Assembly: GCF_013294115.1 (NCBI RefSeq)
Contig: NZ_JABSNP010000007.1
Span: 124,001 to 188,000 of the forward strand
Reading direction: 5' to 3'
Source of the DNA: Hymenobacter caeli
GTDB taxonomy: Bacteria; Bacteroidota; Bacteroidia; Cytophagales; Hymenobacteraceae
DNA: 64,000 nt
Under the pieces are notes generated by a model, which saw only the letters and a list, made by a program, of their open reading frames with translations, had not been told where the DNA came from and ran no database searches. The position numbers were made by a program, and so were the translations under genes. Shown one piece after another: positions 60,362-64,000 of the stretch (position 1 is the first letter of the stretch; every line of letters starts with the position of its first letter).

Positions 60362-61687
60362 TTAACGCAGCAGCGGCAGGGCCCAGTTCAGCAGCAGCAC
60401 GCCGCCCAGGCCCACCACCGACACGATGGTTTCCATGGCCGTCCACGAGCGCAGCGTGTCCTTCACCGAGAGGTTGAAGTACTCTTTGTACAGCCAGAAG
60501 CCGCCGTCGTTGAAATGCGAGAGCAGCAGGCTGCCCGCCCCGATGGCCAGCACCATCAGGTTGGGGTCGGCGTGCGAGCGGGCCATGGTGGGCAGCACCA
60601 TGCCCGCGGCGGTGAGGCCGGCGATGGTGGCCGAGCCCAGGGCCACGCGGATGACGGCCGCAATCAGCCAGCCCAGCACCAGCGGCGGCAGCCCGGTACC
60701 TTGCAGGCCGGCGGCAATTTCGGTGCTCGCGCCGCTGGCCACCAGCACCTGCTTCAGGGCCCCGGCCCCGCCGATGATGAGCAGAATCAGGGCGATGTCC
60801 TTCACGGCGCTGCCGTAAGCGTCCATGATGCCGGCCATGCGTTTGCCCCGGGCCAGGCCCAGGCTGCCCGTGGCCACGCCCACCGACACCAGCAAAATAA
60901 TGGCCGGCTCGGCCAGAAAGGCCAGCGCCGGGCCCAGCGGGCCCCCGGCCGGCAGCACCGCCCGCAGCCCGGCCACGCCCACCAGCAGCAGCACCGGCAG
61001 CAGCGACGACACGAAGCTGTTGATGCGCCCCGGCAAGGCGCTTTCGGGCAGGCTCTCGGCCACGAAGCCCGCCAGCGGCCGCGACACGATGCCCCGGAGC
61101 GTGCGCGCGTACAAGGGCCCCGCGATGACGACGGCCGGCACCGCCACCAGCAGCCCGTAGAAGAACGTGCGGCCCAGGTCGGCGTGGAACTGGGCCACGA
61201 GGGCCGTGGGCGCGGGGTGGGGCGGCAGGAAGCCGTGCATCACCGAAAGCGCCGCCAGCATGGGCAGCCCCACGTACACGGCCGGCAGCTTGTACTTGTA
61301 CACCACCGAAAAAATGAGCGGGACCACCAGCACGAAGCCCACGTTGTAAAACAACGGAATGCCGATGATAAAGCCCGCCGCCATCAGCGTCCACTGAATA
61401 TTATTGGTGCCAAAGGCCCGGATCATCACGGCCGCAATCTGCTGGGCGGCCCCGCTCTCGGCCACCAGCTTGCCCAGCATGGCCCCCAACACAATGATAA
61501 TCACCACCGAACCCAGCGTGTCGCCCAGCCCCTGGTACATGGCGGCCAGCAGCCGGGCGGGCGGCAGGCCCAGGGCAAAGCCCACGGGTATCGTCACCAG
61601 CAAAAACGCCAGAAAGGCATTCACCTTGCCCCAGCTGATGAGCCCGGCCAGGGCCAGCACGGCCAGTAGAATGATAACCAGGGTCAT
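60362..61687 (-). CDS. GntP family permease (gluconate:H+ symporter type)
   Basis: The 441 residues form about 12-14 helices, the normal size for GntP permeases that import gluconate or related sugar acids with protons. Landmarks are VNAFLAFLLVTIPVGFALGL, the GSVVIIIVLGAMLGKLVAESGAAQ loop region and LPPHPAPTALVAQFHADLGR near residue 155. GSATIAGLTAAGMVLPTMA and HFNDGGFWLYKEYFNLSVKD lie near the end. The ATG at 61687 (TLVIILLAVLALAG) is the start. A frame reaching 61909 would add 74 residues encoded by the repeat element and is rejected. A second composite repeat lies 28 bases upstream. The substrate is unknown. Confidence 0.93.
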   Translation of the reverse strand: MTLVIILLAVLALAGLISWGKVNAFLAFLLVTIPVGFALGLPPARLLAAMYQGLGDTLGSVVIIIVLGAMLGKLVAESGAAQQIAAVMIRAFGTNNIQWTLMAAGFIIGIPLFYNVGFVLVVPLIFSVVYKYKLPAVYVGLPMLAALSVMHGFLPPHPAPTALVAQFHADLGRTFFYGLLVAVPAVVIAGPLYARTLRGIVSRPLAGFVAESLPESALPGRINSFVSSLLPVLLLVGVAGLRAVLPAGGPLGPALAFLAEPAIILLVSVGVATGSLGLARGKRMAGIMDAYGSAVKDIALILLIIGGAGALKQVLVASGASTEIAAGLQGTGLPPLVLGWLIAAVIRVALGSATIAGLTAAGMVLPTMARSHADPNLMVLAIGAGSLLLSHFNDGGFWLYKEYFNLSVKDTLRSWTAMETIVSVVGLGGVLLLNWALPLLR

Positions 61688-61997
61688 GCGGGTGGGAACA
61701 ATGCGCAGGAAACACGCTGGCCGCGGTTTAGCGCGGAGCGCGTAACTGCTGGCCGACGGATGGGGCGAGTTTGTAACTCGCAAAGTAGGCCGGCCAACCT
61801 GCGCAAGCCGCCTGGCCGCTGCGCAGCCGTGAGTCGCAGACTCACCCCATGCCGTGGCTCGCAGTTCCGCGCTCCGCCCTAAACTGCGGCCAGCGCGTCC
61901 ACTGGCCATTTCCTGGTGCCTGGCCTTTACCAGTTGGGCGCTAGGTCAACAGTTAATCAGAACAAAAGCAAAAAGCTAATAGCTAACGGCTAATTAA
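61688..61997. other. Intergenic region holding composite palindromic element, copy 2
   Basis: Apart from the repeat (61715-61895), the remaining about 100 bases, with AGCTAATAGCTAACGGCTAA near the CN-hydrolase stop, show no gene. Confidence 0.8.
61715..61895. repeat. Composite palindromic repeat element, copy 2
   Basis: It starts CGCTGGCCGCGGTTTAGCGC and ends CCTAAACTGCGGCCAGCG, with arms running through GCGTAACTGC (left) and the corresponding GCAGTTCCGC (right). Inner hairpins are GCGAGTTTGTAACTCGC and GTGAGTCGCAGACTCAC. The middle also carries GCCGCTGCGCAGCCGTGAGT, close to ACTCACGGCCGCGCAGCGGC in copy 1. Overall it is a diverged sibling of 2451-2618 and lies just upstream of the GntP-family gene. 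Confidence 0.88.
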
Positions 61998-63734
61998 TTA
62001 CCCCGCCGACACGGCCCGGCGGCGGCTGGTTTTGGGCAGGCGCTCCTCGCCCTGGGCCAGCAGCTCGTCGTCGCGCTCGGTGGCTTTCTTGCTCCAGCTC
62101 AGCGAGAACAGGTCTTTGCGGCGGTCGCGCAGGTTGCGCACGGCGCCGCTGGTGTTCAGGTCCTTGAGCAAGTCCAGGTCGAGGTCGGCGATGAGGGTCA
62201 TTTCCGTGTTGGGGGTGGCTTCGGCCACGATGGCGTCGTGCGGGAAGGCGAAGTCGGAGGGGCTGAACACGGCCGACTGCGAGTACTGGATGTCCATGTT
62301 CTCGACGCGCGGCAGGTTGCCCACCGAGCCGGTGATGGCCACGTAGCACTCGTTCTCGATGGCCCGGGCCTGGGCGCAGATGCGCACGCGCTGGTAGGCG
62401 TTCTTGGTGTCGGTCCAGAAGGGCACGAACAGGATTTTCATCCCCTCCTCGCTCAGCAAACGGCTCAGCTCCGGGAACTCCACGTCGTAGCACACCAGGA
62501 TGCCGATTTTGCCAAAATCCGTGTCGAAGCACTTCAGCTTGTCGCCGCCGCGCATGCCCCAGTAGCTGGCCTCGTCGGGCGTCACGTGCAGCTTGTACTG
62601 CTCGTCCACGGTGCCGTCGCGGCGGCACAGGTAGCTCACGTTGTAGAGCTTGCCGTCCTCGTACACCGGCATCGAGCCGGCAATCACGTTGATGTTGTGG
62701 CTCACGGCCAGCTCGCTCATCCGCACCTTGATGGGCTCGGTGAAGGCCGCCATGCCGCGGATGGCCGCCGCCGCCGATTCCTCGTTGGTCAGGGCCATCA
62801 TCGGGGCGTTGAAGAACTCGGGGAACAGCACGCAATCGGCCTTGTAGCCGCTCACCGTGTCCACGAAAAACTCGATTTGCTGGTAGAAGTCCTCCAGGCT
62901 CTTGGTGGCCCGCATCTGCCACTGCACGATGCCGATGCGCACGTTCGACTTCTGGTTGCCAATCAGCTTGTCGAAGTCCTCGTCGTAGTACACGTTGATC
63001 CACTCCAGCAGCGTGGCGTAGGCCTTGCTCTCGGAATCGTAGGGCAGGTAGCCGCGGATGATTTTGCGGACGTAGAAGTCGTTGCTCAGCTGGAAAGTGA
63101 GGATGGGGTCCTTGATTTCCATGTTGCGCACCATCTCCACGTACTTGGCGGGCGTCATCTCGTGGGCGTAGGCGGCGTAGCCGGGAATGCGGCCCCCGGC
63201 CACCATGGCGCGCAGGTTCAGGTTCTCGCACAGCTCCTTGCGGGCGTCGTAGAGGCGGCGGCCCAGGCGCAGGTTGCGGTAGGCGGGGTCCACGAACACG
63301 TCCACGCCGTAGAGCGTGTCGCCCTCCTCGTCGTGGGTGTCGAACTTGCCGTTGCCGGTAATCTTGGCATAGGTGTGCTTGTCGCCGAACTTGCTGTAAT
63401 CCACGATGATGGCCAGGGCCGCCGCAATCAGCGTACCGTTGTCCTCGATGCCAATCTGGCCCTCCGGAAACTTGCGCAGCAGCGCGGCAAACTCGTCGGC
63501 GGCCCAGGCCCCCTCCATGCCGAAGTACACCTGGTCCATGATGGCCTTGATGGCCTTGAAGTCGGAGCGGCGCAGCTGGCGCAGCACCAGCTTGTGGGCC
63601 GGAATGGCGGTGGGCGTCAGGCGCTCGTCGAGCGTGGGCTTGCCGATTTTTTTGTGGTGGGTGCCGCCGGGAACGGTTTTGCCGTTGGGGGCCCCGGCGG
63701 CAGCCGAAGATTTGCCGTTGGTAGGAATAGCCAT
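61998..63734 (-). CDS. GNAT acetyltransferase fused to carbon-nitrogen hydrolase
   Basis: The 578-residue protein has an N-terminal GNAT domain at about residues 45-240 (RQLRRSDFKAIKAIMDQVYF, then VDVFVDPAYRNLRLGRRLY for acetyl-CoA binding). A C-terminal nitrilase-like carbon-nitrogen hydrolase domain follows, at about 265-545. The catalytic triad is visible: Glu306 in LFPEFFNAP, Lys381 in EQYKLHVTPDE and Cys415 in ILVCYDVEFPE. Fusions of this kind are widespread and are predicted amidohydrolases with unknown substrate. The N-terminus starts MAIPTNGKSSAAAGAPNGKT, a low-complexity lead of about 40 residues. The ATG at 63734 is the clear start. It is a single-gene unit. Confidence 0.94.
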   Translation of the reverse strand: MAIPTNGKSSAAAGAPNGKTVPGGTHHKKIGKPTLDERLTPTAIPAHKLVLRQLRRSDFKAIKAIMDQVYFGMEGAWAADEFAALLRKFPEGQIGIEDNGTLIAAALAIIVDYSKFGDKHTYAKITGNGKFDTHDEEGDTLYGVDVFVDPAYRNLRLGRRLYDARKELCENLNLRAMVAGGRIPGYAAYAHEMTPAKYVEMVRNMEIKDPILTFQLSNDFYVRKIIRGYLPYDSESKAYATLLEWINVYYDEDFDKLIGNQKSNVRIGIVQWQMRATKSLEDFYQQIEFFVDTVSGYKADCVLFPEFFNAPMMALTNEESAAAAIRGMAAFTEPIKVRMSELAVSHNINVIAGSMPVYEDGKLYNVSYLCRRDGTVDEQYKLHVTPDEASYWGMRGGDKLKCFDTDFGKIGILVCYDVEFPELSRLLSEEGMKILFVPFWTDTKNAYQRVRICAQARAIENECYVAITGSVGNLPRVENMDIQYSQSAVFSPSDFAFPHDAIVAEATPNTEMTLIADLDLDLLKDLNTSGAVRNLRDRRKDLFSLSWSKKATERDDELLAQGEERLPKTSRRRAVSAG

Positions 63735-63767
63735 TGAAATAGGTAAAAGGAAGGCCGGGCAACGGCC

Positions 63768-63794
63768 AAAAACAAGGCCTGCGGTGGCAGGCCT
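63768..63794 (-). terminator. Terminator of the gene truncated at the right edge
   Basis: AGGCCTGC and GCAGGCCT form an 8-bp stem with loop GGTG. On the minus strand it is followed by TTGTTTTTGG, the classic orientation for a gene that ends at 63939. Confidence 0.75.
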
Positions 63795-63820
63795 CGTCCC
63801 TCAACGCCAATGCGGGGCCC

Positions 63821-63861
63821 GCGGTTCGGCCCACCGGGCGTTTCGCGGCGGGCCGAACCGC
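63821..63861. repeat. GC-rich inverted repeat near right edge
   Basis: GCGGTTCGGCCC and GGGCCGAACCGC pair perfectly over 12 bases around a 17-base loop. It lies between the terminator at 63768-63794 and the truncated gene. It has no T-run and its role is unknown. Confidence 0.55.
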
Positions 63862-63938
63862 AGACCGACCCCAAAATAACGAAGCTATTTCGCTTGAAAG
63901 ATATCCTGGCCGCGCCCCGGCGGCGGCTGGCCCTAGCC

Positions 63939-64000
63939 TTAGCGGCCGTACACTTTCATGATGTCGGGCACTTCGTCCTTCGTCACAACGGCCTCGTTGT
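63939..64000 (-). CDS. Partial CDS, C-terminal 19 codons of an unidentified protein
   Basis: The minus strand at the window edge reads in frame to a TAA stop at 63939, giving the C-terminal residues NEAVVTKDEVPDIMKVYGR. The start lies beyond base 64000. A terminator in the correct orientation follows, so this frame is probably genuine, but the fragment is too short to name. Confidence 0.5.
   Translation of the reverse strand, partial: NEAVVTKDEVPDIMKVYGR

Noticed and set aside
57150..61394. A 1414-codon open frame on the minus strand
   Set aside because: Only its last 235 codons are a real gene (the dehydrogenase); the rest runs antisense through the NagB-PIG-L gene and part of the permease and matches no family. 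GC-rich DNA gives such frames easily.
60362..61909. Extended start of the GntP-family permease at 61909
   Set aside because: The extra 74 residues are encoded by the palindromic repeat, and similar peptides (YALRAK-type) appear from the other copy; the conserved N-terminus starts at 61687.

Overview
The window looks like chromosomal DNA from a GC-rich, aerobic member of the Bacteroidota, most likely a Hymenobacter-like member of the Cytophagales. The evidence is the complete Alternative Complex III (act) operon joined to an aa3-type cytochrome oxidase, a SusC/SusD pair, a type IX secretion C-terminal signal, GSCFA and DUF4394 proteins, promoters of the Bacteroidota type (TTTG, about 19 bp, TAnnTTTG) and the general lack of Shine-Dalgarno sequences. 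The species call is an inference. No rRNA, tRNA, CRISPR array, prophage or transposase gene was seen.

Layout. 1-8435, all minus strand: priA (3' end cut by the window edge), a DUF255/thioredoxin-like protein, a GSCFA protein with a long basic tail, then the ribosomal operon rpsF-rpsR-rplI. 8845-26174, all plus strand: a respiratory cluster running actA-actB-actC-actD-actE-actF, coxB, coxA, ctaA, ctaB, two subunit III genes, subunit IV, a SCO1-like gene without cysteines, a DUF420 protein and a small CxxC membrane protein. It ends in a perfect terminator palindrome. 26246-36554, plus strand: a very large NtrY-like histidine kinase, a 1299-residue putative outer-membrane protein, a sodium:solute symporter and a cupin protein. 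36749-40687, minus: a membrane-anchored MutS-like ATPase and a GH20 hexosaminidase. 40784-49343: a MoxR/DUF58/DUF4129/DUF4350/SpoIIM/RDD membrane-stress type cluster that contains a NADAR-domain gene between MoxR and DUF58. 49680-56654, minus: a DUF4394 protein with a T9SS tail, then SusD-like and SusC-like genes. 57150-63734: a short-chain dehydrogenase, a NagB-PIG-L fusion, a GntP-family permease and an acetyltransferase/carbon-nitrogen hydrolase fusion. The last 62 bases hold the C-terminus of one more minus-strand gene.

How the genes fit together. The act-cox block would make a quinol:cytochrome c / cytochrome c:O2 supercomplex: ActA-F oxidise menaquinol, pass electrons through c-type hemes to the CuA site of subunit II, and the heme A needed by subunit I is made by CtaA and CtaB from the same cluster. 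The MoxR cluster is a chaperone-type AAA+ ATPase with membrane partners. The GH20 enzyme, NagB-PIG-L and GntP genes suggest handling of amino sugars or sugar acids, but they are not one operon.

The most unusual features are: (i) a family of composite palindromic elements, with two diverged copies about 59 kb apart (2451-2618 and 61715-61895) and at least three other families of similar nested-palindrome architecture, all in intergenic gaps; (ii) the NADAR gene translationally coupled to DUF58 inside the MoxR cluster, with one such element beside it; (iii) a SCO-like protein that has lost every cysteine; (iv) a GSCFA domain carrying a histone-H1-like tail of nearly 500 residues; (v) a MutS-type ATPase with transmembrane segments. 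I found no clear new defence or mobile system.
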